In this document: positions 46,975 through 55,606 of the stretch, piece after piece
Layout of the letters: each line of letters begins with the position of its first letter
Position numbering within the stretch: the first letter of the stretch is position 1
Assembly: GCA_963734435.1 (NCBI GenBank)
Contig: CAVTHA010000003.1
Span: forward strand, 310,001-374,000
Length of the DNA stretch: 64,000 bases
Direction of reading: 5' to 3'
Origin: Bog-756 sp963734435
Lineage (GTDB): Bacteria > Actinomycetota > Acidimicrobiia > Acidimicrobiales > RAAP-2
Position numbers and translations under genes: made by a program
Notes under the pieces: generated by a model
What the model saw: only the letters and a program-made list of their open reading frames with translations
Told to the model about the DNA's origin: nothing
The model's database searches: none

Positions 46975-49104
46975 TCAGTGGGGTTGATCGTTCGGGCACT
47001 CTCCGGCCGGGATGTCGTAGCGGGTGGCGTCCGAGGTCCAGCTCTGATTGATCCAACCCGGCGCCGGGGGGGCGAGACCGAACATCGGGGTCAGCTGCTG
47101 GGTGATGGCCGCCCCGAGCACGGCGGCCCCAGCTGGGCACAGATGGGTGTTGTCGGTCTTCCGGGCCCGGATCCAGCCCCCCGACACGGTGGGCAGCCAC
47201 GCCGAGAAACGTCCACCGACGTTCAGTGAAGAAGCCACGGGAAGATAGGTCACCCGGCCCGGGTACTGCTGGGGAAGCTTCTTCACGATTGCCGTCCAGG
47301 CCCGGGCGTAGCGGGCCTGCAAGACGGCGACGTTGTGGCGGACACTGGGATCGATAAGGGCGTCGATGGGCCCGCTCTGCGGGTACTGCACGAAGGCGAT
47401 CCCGTCCACGCCGTTCTGTGGTGCCAGCAACGTCGTCACGAACTCCTTCATCAATTGACGGTACCGCTCGGGATGGTGTGCGGCGTAGGCGTCGTCCCAC
47501 GACCACATGGCGATGATCAGCTGCGGGTGGGCCTGCTGGACGATGGCCGTCAAGTGCTCGGCGAAGGCGGTATCGGTGGTCAGTCCCCAGCCCGCGGTGG
47601 AATGGGTGGATACGGTTGCCTCTCCCGTCGCTTGCAGTGCGGCCGCGATGCCCAGCTCGGCGTCCTCCATCACGCTGTCCCCGATGGTGATCACCCGCAG
47701 AGGACTGGACTCGGACACCCGTTGGCCGGGCGGGAGGAGTATGGGTGGCGCCAGGTGACGGGGTGGAGCGGTCGGGGAGACCACCCGCACCGAGCCATAG
47801 TCGGGCAGGGAGGCGGCCGCCGTGGTGGCCGGCGCCGTCCCGAACACGATGGCCAGCGCCGTCACCCCGACGGCGGAGGCGGTGGTGACCGCGAACGGCC
47901 ATCCCCTCCACCGATACCGGCGGATCGGGCGTTCGACCAAGTAGAAACTGGCGGTGGCGGCGAAGAACGTGGCCCCCAGCCGAGCCGCCACCAGGCTCGT
48001 CCCGTTCAATCCGGTGGTGACATCGGTCATCAGCACATAGGTGGGCCAGTGCCAGAGATAGAGACCGTAGGAGATCGCCCCGACCCACCGGAGAGGCCGG
48101 TGGGACAGGATGGTGCCGAGCGGCCCGGTGTCGGGCTGCGCCACGCTGGCGATGACCACGGCCGCCAGGATGCCGGCGACCACCAATCCGCCCTGGTACA
48201 TCCAGCCGGATGGATTTCCCTGATCGTCACCGGCCGTCACCCACAAATAGGCCAGCACCACGGCGGCGACCGGCCCGGCGATGTGCAAGGACCTCCTCGC
48301 AACCGGAGAGTGATCCGGCCGGTTGGTGACGGCCAAAGCGAGTGTGGCGCCGATGAGCAGTTCGAACGCCCGGGTGTCGGTGCCGTAGTAGATGCGCGAG
48401 GTGTCGGCTCCACGGTGGTAGAGGAGAGCCATCTCGATGGCGGACGCCGCCGCCAGGGTCATCGTCACCAGCAGGGCAGACTTCCGGGGGAAGGAGACCC
48501 GTTGCCGTGCCGGTGTCGATCGGGCGGGCCGCCGCTGGAACAGCCGGAACAGGGCTAGTGCGATCAACGGCCACACGATGTAGAACTGCTCTTCGATGGC
48601 CAGGGACCAGGTGTGCTTCAAGGGCGAGGGAAGCTCGAACTGGGCGAAGTACGACTGGTGCGTGAAGATCAGGTGCCAGTTGGCGTAATAGAACAACGTG
48701 GCGATGGCGTCGGGCCGGAACGTCATGGTGCTGATGTTCGGTCCCCCCAGCCAGTCGTACGCCGTGAGGACGAGCAGCAGCACCAGTACGGCAGGCAGCA
48801 ACCGCTTGGCCCGGCGAGCCCAGAACGACCGCAGGGCGATGGCGCTCGTGGCCGCCCATTCGCCGGCCAGCAGGCTGGTGATCAAGAACCCAGAGAGGAC
48901 GAAGAAGAAGTCGACCCCGAGGTAGCCGCCGTTGGCCCAGTGGAAGTCATAGTGGTAGGCGATGACTCCACCGATGGCCAATGCCCGCAAGCCGTCGAGT
49001 GCGGGCATGTAGCGATGGGAGCCGGACACCGACGGCACTTCGACCGGCAACCCGGCCGGTGTTTCGTCTCGGTCCATATCCGGGAAAGGGCGTACAACGG
49101 TCAT
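46975..49104 (-). CDS. Acyltransferase-3 / SGNH O-acetyltransferase (OafA-like)
   Basis: A 709-residue membrane protein. The acyltransferase domain starts RYMPALDGLRALAIGGVIAYH with GGYLGVDFFFVLSGFLITSL and has HTWSLAIEEQFYIVWPLIALAL. About ten helices run to residue 400. The SGNH hydrolase-like domain starts VITIGDSVMEDAELG; IIAMWSWDDAYAAHHPERY is in its middle and the C-terminal block includes NTHLCPAGAAVLGAAI (catalytic His). Such enzymes O-acetylate surface glycans using cytosolic acetyl-CoA. The close relative at 53099-55069 shares the same arrangement and similar linker. Confidence 0.9.
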   Translation of the reverse strand: MTVVRPFPDMDRDETPAGLPVEVPSVSGSHRYMPALDGLRALAIGGVIAYHYDFHWANGGYLGVDFFFVLSGFLITSLLAGEWAATSAIALRSFWARRAKRLLPAVLVLLLVLTAYDWLGGPNISTMTFRPDAIATLFYYANWHLIFTHQSYFAQFELPSPLKHTWSLAIEEQFYIVWPLIALALFRLFQRRPARSTPARQRVSFPRKSALLVTMTLAAASAIEMALLYHRGADTSRIYYGTDTRAFELLIGATLALAVTNRPDHSPVARRSLHIAGPVAAVVLAYLWVTAGDDQGNPSGWMYQGGLVVAGILAAVVIASVAQPDTGPLGTILSHRPLRWVGAISYGLYLWHWPTYVLMTDVTTGLNGTSLVAARLGATFFAATASFYLVERPIRRYRWRGWPFAVTTASAVGVTALAIVFGTAPATTAAASLPDYGSVRVVSPTAPPRHLAPPILLPPGQRVSESSPLRVITIGDSVMEDAELGIAAALQATGEATVSTHSTAGWGLTTDTAFAEHLTAIVQQAHPQLIIAMWSWDDAYAAHHPERYRQLMKEFVTTLLAPQNGVDGIAFVQYPQSGPIDALIDPSVRHNVAVLQARYARAWTAIVKKLPQQYPGRVTYLPVASSLNVGGRFSAWLPTVSGGWIRARKTDNTHLCPAGAAVLGAAITQQLTPMFGLAPPAPGWINQSWTSDATRYDIPAGECPNDQPH

Positions 49105-49138
49105 CGTGCCGTCCCGGATACCCCTCTGTGGGCTTGGT

Positions 49139-49144
49139 TAGTCT
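49139..49144 (+). promoter_or_regulatory. Possible -10 box (TAGTCT) for a leaderless transcript
   Basis: It ends 8 bases before the ATG at 49153, with no ribosome-binding site between. Confidence 0.35.
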
Positions 49145-49152
49145 GATCGATC

Positions 49153-50502
49153 ATGGCTCAGGGCCCCGCCACCGATCGACGACGATTCTGGCCCTGGTTG
49201 ATCGTGTGGTCGCTGGTCGGTCTGGGCATTCGCCTCGCCTCGGTGTACGGCCGACCCCACAAGGCCCCCGGTGGCGACCCTGGCTATGCCTGGGGGGTAG
49301 CCAAATTGCTGGTGGCGGGCAAAGGATTCATCGACCCCCTCGCCTACGGATACCACAACCAGCACCATATCCTCCAGACCGCTCAGTGGCCCCCCCTCTG
49401 GACGTTCGTCCTGACTGTACCGATGGTGTTCGGCTTCCACAGCTTCTTCGCCGCCCGCATCTGGTCATGCTTCGTCGGCGCCGCCACCATCGCCGTTTGC
49501 GGCCTCGCCGGGCGCGAGATCGGAGGTCGCAGAGTTGGGCTGATCACCGCCCTCATCGTCGCCGTCGACCCGAACATGTGGACGAATTCCGGGCTGGCGT
49601 TGTCGGAGACTCTCTCTCCCATGCTGGTCGCCCTGGTCCTGTGGATGGCCTACCGGTTCTGGCGCCGACCCGGCATGTGGAACGTCGCGGCACTGGGTGC
49701 GGCCATAGGTCTCGCCGCGTTGGGCCGGGACGAGCTGTCACTGCTCCTGGTGCTCATTCTCCTCCCTCTGGTGCTCATCGTCCGTTCGGTGAATTGGCGC
49801 CAGCGCGTCGCACTCCTGCTGGTCGGTGGCGCCCTGGCCGGCGTGGTGGTGTTCCCGTGGGTGGGATACAACCTGAGCCGATTCGACAAGGTGGTGACCA
49901 TCAGTGACGGACTCGGGCCGACTCTGCTCTCGGCAAACTGCGGGGTGACCTACTCCGGTCGGCTCGAGGGATACTGGTACTGGGGCTGCCTGCAGGGTGT
50001 CCAGCGGAACAACTCGGTGGACGAGTCGGTGAACAACGCGGTCGACCAAACGGTGGCGATGAAGTTCATCCGCGCCCACGAGGGTGACCTCCCGAGGGTC
50101 ACCTTGGCCCGGATCGGGCGCGGACTCGGGGTGTTCCATCCGCTGGACCAGGTAAGGCTCGACGCCGTGCTCGAGACGCGACCGTACCATTGGTGGCTGA
50201 CGGGACTGTTCTTGTACTACGCGCTCTTCGTCCTGTCGATCGGAGGCTCGTTCATCCTCCGACGCCGCAAGATCCTCATCTTTCCGTTGTGGGCGATTCT
50301 CGTGGACGTCCTGTTCGTCTTCGTGCTGAGCTTCGGGCAGCCTCGATACCGGGTGACCCTCGAGGTCTCGCTGACCATTCTGGCGTCGGTGCAGATCGAG
50401 TGGTTGTGGGCCCGCTTGACGACTGGACGCGGCGCACGCCCGTCGGTATCCGACGACGTGCCTGCCCCGCTTCCGACCCCCCATCCAGCTACGGTCGCTT
50501 GA
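49153..50502 (+). CDS. GT39-like polytopic glycosyltransferase
   Basis: A 449-residue PMT_2/GT39-type protein. The first outer loop has GGDPGYAWGVAKLLVAGKGFIDPLAYGY, with the acidic GDP motif after helix 1, then TAQWPPLWTFVLTVPMVFG (WPP before helix 2). NSGLALSETLSPMLVALVLWMAYRF and LGRDELSLLLVLILLPL follow, the latter matching LIRSEQILLLLLVIPL in the paralog at 29319. About ten helices and a soluble loop with SANCGVTYSGRLEGYWYWGCLQG, whose two Cys may pair outside the membrane (AAAGNCQLTYFG..DLRCVPVY in the paralog). It probably moves a lipid-linked sugar at the outer face. It leads a plus-strand group with the genes at 50519 and 53099. Confidence 0.84.
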   Translation: MAQGPATDRRRFWPWLIVWSLVGLGIRLASVYGRPHKAPGGDPGYAWGVAKLLVAGKGFIDPLAYGYHNQHHILQTAQWPPLWTFVLTVPMVFGFHSFFAARIWSCFVGAATIAVCGLAGREIGGRRVGLITALIVAVDPNMWTNSGLALSETLSPMLVALVLWMAYRFWRRPGMWNVAALGAAIGLAALGRDELSLLLVLILLPLVLIVRSVNWRQRVALLLVGGALAGVVVFPWVGYNLSRFDKVVTISDGLGPTLLSANCGVTYSGRLEGYWYWGCLQGVQRNNSVDESVNNAVDQTVAMKFIRAHEGDLPRVTLARIGRGLGVFHPLDQVRLDAVLETRPYHWWLTGLFLYYALFVLSIGGSFILRRRKILIFPLWAILVDVLFVFVLSFGQPRYRVTLEVSLTILASVQIEWLWARLTTGRGARPSVSDDVPAPLPTPHPATVA

Positions 50503-50503
50503 G

Positions 50504-50509
50504 TAGGCT
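50504..50509 (+). promoter_or_regulatory. Possible -10 box (TAGGCT) for a leaderless transcript
   Basis: It ends 9 bases before the ATG at 50519, in the 16-base gap after the GT39-like gene; it may be an internal promoter. Confidence 0.3.
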
Positions 50510-50518
50510 CAGCCCACC

Positions 50519-53065
50519 ATGACGACAACTGTGCCGGCCGCGACCGAAGCGCCGGTCGCCGACACCCCGCGACGCCGCCGCCGGTCGGGCTACCACCTCG
50601 AGATCCTGCTGGTGAGCGTATCGGTCCTGCTCACCGAAATCAGTTACACCCGGGTCGTCTCGTTCAAGCTCTTCTACTACTACGTCTATCTGGTCATCGG
50701 CCTGGCGCTGCTCGGTCTCGGGGCTGGGGCGGTCGTGGTCGCCGTGGTGGGCCGCCTTCGCCAGGTGGCGCTGGACACCGTCCTGTTCTGGAGCATGGTC
50801 ATCGGTGCCTGTGCCACCGTCGGCGCCTACGCGGTGGTCGCCGCCCTGCGGATCGACACGCTGAAGGTATGGGAATACGGGACATCGGGCTCGATCCTCA
50901 ACTTGGCGCTGATCATGGCCACCTGCCTGTGCGTGTTTTCGTCCTTCGTCGGACCCGGAGTGGCCATCGCCGCCCTGTTCTCACGGCGGACGGAGTCGAT
51001 CGGAGGGCTCTACGCCGCCGACCTCACCGGGGCGGCGCTGGCTTGCGCCACGGTGGTCTTCGTGGTGAGCAGGATCGGGGCCCCGGCCACCATCATGCTG
51101 TCGGCTGCAGTCCTCGCCGTGGCCTCCTTGCGGGTCGGGCTGCGCACCCGGCGATCGTTGGCGGCTCTGTCGGGAGGCTTGCTGGTCGCGTGCCTGCTGC
51201 TGACCATTGTCCCGAACCTGCTTCCCACCCAGCAGGTCGATTCGAGCAAACCCTTCGTGAAGCCTCCCAATCCGGCCATCGCTACTGGTTGGGGATCGGT
51301 GTTCCGGGTCGACGTCGCCCGTGCCGGAAAGCACGCACCAAACGTCTTGAACCTCTTTCATGACGGCATCCTGGGAGCCGGCATCTACCGTTGGAACGGA
51401 ACACGGTCATTCTTGACGAGGTATGACTTCCCTCAGGACTCTCGCTCCATCCCGTTCTCGGTTCTTGGTGCCCCTCCCACCCACGAGGCGGTGATCGGCG
51501 CGGCCGGAGGTCATGAAGTCCTTGCCTCGCTCTACTTCGGGGCGAAGCACGTCGACGCCGTGGAACTGAATCCGGTGACCGTGGACCTGGTCCGCAACCG
51601 GTTCGCCGACTTCGACGGGCATCTCGCCCAGAACCCGGCCGTTGACTACATCAACGCCGACGGCCGCTCGTACATGGCCCGGACGGCCCAGCACGACGAC
51701 CTGATCTGGTATCCGGCACCGGACAGTTACGCCGCTACGAACAGCGCGTTGTCGAGTGCGAACGTCTTGTCGGAGAGTTACCTGTACACCACCAACGCCC
51801 TGGTGACCAACCTCCAACACCTGACCGACCGGGGCATCTTCGTCGCCCAATTCGGCGAAGACGACAACGTGCACGATCTCCGGACGACCAGGTTCGTGGC
51901 CACCGCTCGCGAAGCGTTGCGTCAGCTCGGAGTTCAGGATCCTCGAAACCACATCTTGGTGGCCGACACCCAGACGCATTTCCTCGGGTCGATCCCCTTG
52001 TCGACCATCGTCGTGAGCCTGCATCGCTTTACACCGGCCCAGGTCGCCGCCTTCGCATCCTCGGTGACCCGGGTGCCGAATACGTCAACGCTCTACGCCC
52101 CGGGGACAGCGGTTACGCCCAATCCGGTCAACTCGGTCGTCACCGTGTCCAATTCCGATCTGGGCTCGTTCTACCGGAACTTTCCCTATGACGTCACGCC
52201 GACTTCGGACAACGGGCCCTATTTCTGGCACTTCGCCCGATTCGGCACGGTCATCGGGCATTACACGCAGTCGTTGAGCAGTGCGGACCGGGAGGACTCG
52301 GTCGGGGAGCGGGTGCTGCTCCTCCTGCTCGCCATGTCGGTGCTGGCTGCTCTCGTATTCCTGCTCGCCCCCTTTGTCGTGGTCCGATCCACCTGGTCGA
52401 GGATGCCTGCGAAGCGATGGTCGTCGGTCTTCTTCGGCGGGGTCGGACTCGGTTTCATCTTCTTCGAGATCACGCTCATGCAACGGTTGAACCTGTTTTT
52501 GGGGTTTCCGACGTACTCGTTGACCGTGACCCTTGCCGCCCTGCTTCTCTTCACCGGTGTTGGCGCCCTGATCAGCCGCAGTGTCGCTCGCACCCGTCGA
52601 GCCATTCCCGTGCTGTTGGGGGCCGTCGTCGCTCTCGGTGTCTTCTACCTGTTCGGCATGCCGCCGTTGACGGATGCACTGCTGTCCCTCCCGCTCGCCT
52701 TCCGGATCGCAGCGACCTTCGTCATGTTGGCCCCTCTCGGAGTGTGCCTGGGGATGTTCATGCCCCTCGGCCTGAGAACGGTGTCCGGCGGCGGAGAGAC
52801 GGGACGGACTTATGTGGCGTGGGGGTGGGCAGTGAACGCCTTCGCCTCCGTCGTCGGCTCGGCGCTGGCCACGATCCTTTCGATGGAGTTCGGCTTTGAC
52901 GTGGTGCTCCTACTGGCCATGGCCGCCTACGCCCTGGCCACGTCGGCATGGCTGGTGGTGGTTCGACGGGTCGGGGAAGGGGCGTCGGCCGATCGGTCGT
53001 TGGTCGGCCCGTCCTCGCTTGGGCAGCGCCGGACGCCACGAGGGCGCCCAGTCCTGTCGTCGTAG
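50519..53065 (+). CDS. Membrane protein with spermidine-synthase-like core
   Basis: An 848-residue protein in three parts. About 25-230 is a block of seven or so helices beginning EILLVSVSVLLTEISYTRVVSFK. About 260-540 is soluble and resembles the Rossmann fold of spermidine synthases: PPTHEAVIGAAGGHEVLASLYFGAKHVDAVELNPVTVDLV holds a glycine loop and the acidic strand 2, and YINADGRSYMART follows. About 590-830 is a second helix block (RVLLLLLAMSVLAALVFLL, FFEITLMQRLNLFLGFPTYSLTV). Related membrane-fused synthase-like proteins exist in many bacteria without clear function. The usual polyamine-site acidic pair is not evident, so polyamine synthesis is doubtful. It stands among glycan genes. 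Confidence 0.75.
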   Translation: MTTTVPAATEAPVADTPRRRRRSGYHLEILLVSVSVLLTEISYTRVVSFKLFYYYVYLVIGLALLGLGAGAVVVAVVGRLRQVALDTVLFWSMVIGACATVGAYAVVAALRIDTLKVWEYGTSGSILNLALIMATCLCVFSSFVGPGVAIAALFSRRTESIGGLYAADLTGAALACATVVFVVSRIGAPATIMLSAAVLAVASLRVGLRTRRSLAALSGGLLVACLLLTIVPNLLPTQQVDSSKPFVKPPNPAIATGWGSVFRVDVARAGKHAPNVLNLFHDGILGAGIYRWNGTRSFLTRYDFPQDSRSIPFSVLGAPPTHEAVIGAAGGHEVLASLYFGAKHVDAVELNPVTVDLVRNRFADFDGHLAQNPAVDYINADGRSYMARTAQHDDLIWYPAPDSYAATNSALSSANVLSESYLYTTNALVTNLQHLTDRGIFVAQFGEDDNVHDLRTTRFVATAREALRQLGVQDPRNHILVADTQTHFLGSIPLSTIVVSLHRFTPAQVAAFASSVTRVPNTSTLYAPGTAVTPNPVNSVVTVSNSDLGSFYRNFPYDVTPTSDNGPYFWHFARFGTVIGHYTQSLSSADREDSVGERVLLLLLAMSVLAALVFLLAPFVVVRSTWSRMPAKRWSSVFFGGVGLGFIFFEITLMQRLNLFLGFPTYSLTVTLAALLLFTGVGALISRSVARTRRAIPVLLGAVVALGVFYLFGMPPLTDALLSLPLAFRIAATFVMLAPLGVCLGMFMPLGLRTVSGGGETGRTYVAWGWAVNAFASVVGSALATILSMEFGFDVVLLLAMAAYALATSAWLVVVRRVGEGASADRSLVGPSSLGQRRTPRGRPVLSS

Positions 53066-53098
53066 GAAGGAGGAGCCGTAGCCGCGGAGCGTCCAGTC

Positions 53099-55069
53099 TT
53101 GCGTCGCCGGTTGGCGCCACTCGACGGGATCCACGCGTTCGCTGTAGCCACGGTAATGCTGTACCACGCCGGCACCTCCTGGGTGAGCGGCGGACTGCTG
53201 GGAGTTGACGTCTTCTTCGTCCTCTCCGGTTTTCTGATCACGTCGCTCCTCTGCGACGAGGAGGTGCGTACTGGGACCATCGCCCTGGGGAGGTTCTGGG
53301 CCGGGCGGGCCAGGCGGCTGCTTCCGGCGCTGGTCGTGCTCCTCATCGGCGTCGCCCTCTACGCGCATTTCTATTCGGCGTCGCTGGATCTCGGAACGCT
53401 GCGCGGCGACGCCCTGTCGACGCTGGCCTACGTGTCCAACTGGCACTTCATCTTCTCCGACCAGGGGTACTTCGTCCGCGCCGCCTTGCCCTCCCCATTG
53501 CTGCACACCTGGTCCTTGGCCGTCGAGGAGCAGTACTACCTGATCTGGCCGCTGATCGCGCTGCCGGTGCTCCGCTGGCGGGGTCCCCGGATGCTGGCCT
53601 GGGTGGCCGCGGGCGGCGCCGTCCTGTCGGCCACCGCCATGGCGGCCATGCATCACGCTGGGATCGGCGTCGACCGGCTCTACTACGGCACCGACACCCG
53701 GGCCCAGGCGCTGCTGGTCGGGTCCTTCCTGGGTGCCATCGCGACGCGTGGAAGCTGGCGCGCCTTCTCGGAGGAATGGAGCTCGACTCGCTCGGGCCGC
53801 ATGGTCGGGGCGGCGTTGGGGCTGGCGGGTGGTGGCTACCTGCTCTGGGCGTGGCATGCCTACGGCGGGTACGACTCGTTCCTCTACTCCGGCGGCTTCC
53901 TGCTGGTCGCCTTGGCGGCGGCGGCGGTGATCGCCCACGTGATCGCGTGGCCCAGCTCGGTCCTGTCCCGGCTCCTGTCGCTCGGTGCGCTGACCTTCGT
54001 CGGACGGATCTCCTACGGGCTGTACCTCTATCACTGGCCTCTCTTCTTGGTGCTCGATCACGCCCACACCGGTCTCGACGGCATCGACCTCCTGTTGGTC
54101 CGGTTGGGGGTGACGACTGCGGTGGCTACGGCGTCGTACTACCTGATCGAGGTGCCGGTACGTACCGGTCGGTTCTTTGCCAATCTGCGGTCGCTGGCGG
54201 CCGTGGGTGTCGTGGTCGCCGTCACGGTGGCCGCCGTGGTGGTGACGACGGCGGAGCCGACGGCGGTGGACGCCGCCTCTCACCGCATCGTCCCGACATC
54301 GGCCTCCGGACCGCCCGTCAGGATGATCCTGTTCGGTGATTCCGTGGCCTTCACGATGGCCTATGCGCTGGCCGCCGGCGGAGCACAGCGGGCCGCCGGC
54401 ATCGATCTCGACGCCCAGGCCCAATTGGGTTGCGGGATCTTGCTGAGCCAGCAGGCTTCATCTCACGGGATGGTCGGGACACCGCCCCCGTACTGCAGGA
54501 TCGGCGCTCCGCCATCGGAGCAGTGGCCTGCGCTCTGGCAGGAGCAGCTCGACCGGTTCCGCCCGGATGTGACCGTGTTGCTCACCGGACGGTGGGAGCT
54601 GACGGACCAGATGATCGACGGCCTCTGGATGCACATCGGCCAGCCGCAGTTCGACGCCTTGCTCCGTGACGCCCTCGAGCAGGCCGTGCGCATCGGGACC
54701 TCAACCGGAGCCCTGATGATCCTCGAGACTTCTCCCTGCTTCGACTCGGGGGAGCAGGACAACGGCCAACCCTGGCCTGAGGACACCAGCACGAGGCTCA
54801 ACGACTTCGACGCCGCGTTGCGCCGAGTAGCGGCCGAGCACCCTCAGACTGTCGCCTTGGGGGATCTCGGCAGTCGGGTGTGCCCGGGGGGAGCGTTCGA
54901 GTCCGTGATCGACGGAGTCCAGATCCGTTCGAGCGACGGGATCCACGTGCCCCCCACCCCGGCGGCCGGCCAATGGATGGCTGGTGCGATCGATCCGGAG
55001 GTCCTTCGGGTGGGGCGGCTCCGGCAACTGGGCCGCAACCTCACCGGCGGTGCGCTGGTCGCTCCGTAG
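53099..55069 (+). CDS. Acyltransferase-3 / SGNH O-acetyltransferase (OafA-like)
   Basis: A 656-residue membrane protein. RLAPLDGIHAFAVATVMLYH and GGLLGVDVFFVLSGFLITSL start the acyltransferase domain; LHTWSLAVEEQYYLIWPLIALPV is the second mark. The C-terminal SGNH domain starts MILFGDSVAFTMAYALA and includes VTVLLTGRWELTDQM and SSDGIHVPPTPAAGQWMA. The start is unsure: TTG 53099 is the first in-frame start codon, but the AGGAGGAG ribosome-binding site at about 53068-53075 lies 20 or more bases upstream. It should O-acetylate a surface sugar. It follows the spermidine-synthase-like gene by 33 bases and is the last of this plus-strand group. Confidence 0.88.
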   Translation: MRRRLAPLDGIHAFAVATVMLYHAGTSWVSGGLLGVDVFFVLSGFLITSLLCDEEVRTGTIALGRFWAGRARRLLPALVVLLIGVALYAHFYSASLDLGTLRGDALSTLAYVSNWHFIFSDQGYFVRAALPSPLLHTWSLAVEEQYYLIWPLIALPVLRWRGPRMLAWVAAGGAVLSATAMAAMHHAGIGVDRLYYGTDTRAQALLVGSFLGAIATRGSWRAFSEEWSSTRSGRMVGAALGLAGGGYLLWAWHAYGGYDSFLYSGGFLLVALAAAAVIAHVIAWPSSVLSRLLSLGALTFVGRISYGLYLYHWPLFLVLDHAHTGLDGIDLLLVRLGVTTAVATASYYLIEVPVRTGRFFANLRSLAAVGVVVAVTVAAVVVTTAEPTAVDAASHRIVPTSASGPPVRMILFGDSVAFTMAYALAAGGAQRAAGIDLDAQAQLGCGILLSQQASSHGMVGTPPPYCRIGAPPSEQWPALWQEQLDRFRPDVTVLLTGRWELTDQMIDGLWMHIGQPQFDALLRDALEQAVRIGTSTGALMILETSPCFDSGEQDNGQPWPEDTSTRLNDFDAALRRVAAEHPQTVALGDLGSRVCPGGAFESVIDGVQIRSSDGIHVPPTPAAGQWMAGAIDPEVLRVGRLRQLGRNLTGGALVAP

Positions 55070-55123
55070 GGCCAGAGCCGAGAGCTCGACCCCGCGGGTC
55101 CGGACCTCGAGCTGGCCATTCCA

Positions 55124-55147
55124 TTAGATAGCAAAACTAACTATAAT
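55124..55147 (+). promoter_or_regulatory. MarR-type operator overlapping the -10 box
   Basis: TTAGATAG (55124-55131), five bases, then CTAACTAT (55137-55144) form an imperfect inverted repeat with two mismatches, of the AT-rich kind bound by MarR dimers. It overlaps a perfect TATAAT (55142-55147) that ends six bases before the MarR start ATG, so the regulator likely represses its own, leaderless, transcript and that of the MFS gene. Confidence 0.6.
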
Positions 55148-55153
55148 GGGGAC

Positions 55154-55606
55154 ATGCCTTCGCTGTCAGCACCTCCCGAGGCGTCGGACACCGAGGTGGC
55201 GGCCCGGCTGCGGGTGGCGATCACTCGGTTGCACCGGAAGCTCCGCCAGCATGCCGCCGGGGGGCTGACCCAGTCCCAGGCCTCGGCCCTCACCAGCGTG
55301 GGCCAGCTCGGCTCGCCCACGCTGGGCGAGCTGGCGGCCCGAGAGTCGGTGCGGCCGCCCTCGATGACCCGGATCGTCGGTGCGCTCGAGGAGATGGGCT
55401 ACGTCACCCGCTTGTCCGACCCTGAGGACCGGCGGGTGGCCCGAGTGGCGCTCACCGTCAAGGGTGATGCCGTCCTCCGACGGAACCGCTCGCGCAAGAC
55501 CGCCTACCTGGCCGCCCAGTTGCACCGGCTGCCTGCCGAGGACCGCCGGGCGCTCGCCGACCTGACCGTGTTGCTCGAGCGCCTGGCCGCCCTGGAGGAG
55601 CAATGA
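55154..55606 (+). CDS. MarR-family transcriptional regulator
   Basis: A 150-residue winged-helix regulator. LTQSQASALTSVGQLGSPTLGELAARESVRPPSMTRIVGALEEMGYVTRL is the DNA-binding domain with the recognition helix around SVRPPSMTRIVGAL, and DPEDRRVARVALTVKGDAVLRR is the wing with the conserved DRR. Flanking helices make the dimer interface. It probably senses a small aromatic or toxic compound and controls itself and the exporter downstream, with which it overlaps by four bases (ATGA). The ATG at 55154 is six bases from a TATAAT box, so the mRNA is likely leaderless. Confidence 0.92.
   Translation: MPSLSAPPEASDTEVAARLRVAITRLHRKLRQHAAGGLTQSQASALTSVGQLGSPTLGELAARESVRPPSMTRIVGALEEMGYVTRLSDPEDRRVARVALTVKGDAVLRRNRSRKTAYLAAQLHRLPAEDRRALADLTVLLERLAALEEQ

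Noticed and set aside
46859..48088. A 409-codon minus-strand frame
   Set aside because: Out-of-phase shadow of the OafA-like gene at 46975-49104.
52910..54424. A 504-codon minus-strand frame
   Set aside because: Antisense to the acyltransferase at 53099 and the end of the gene at 50519; rich in Gly, Arg, Asp and Gln with no domain.
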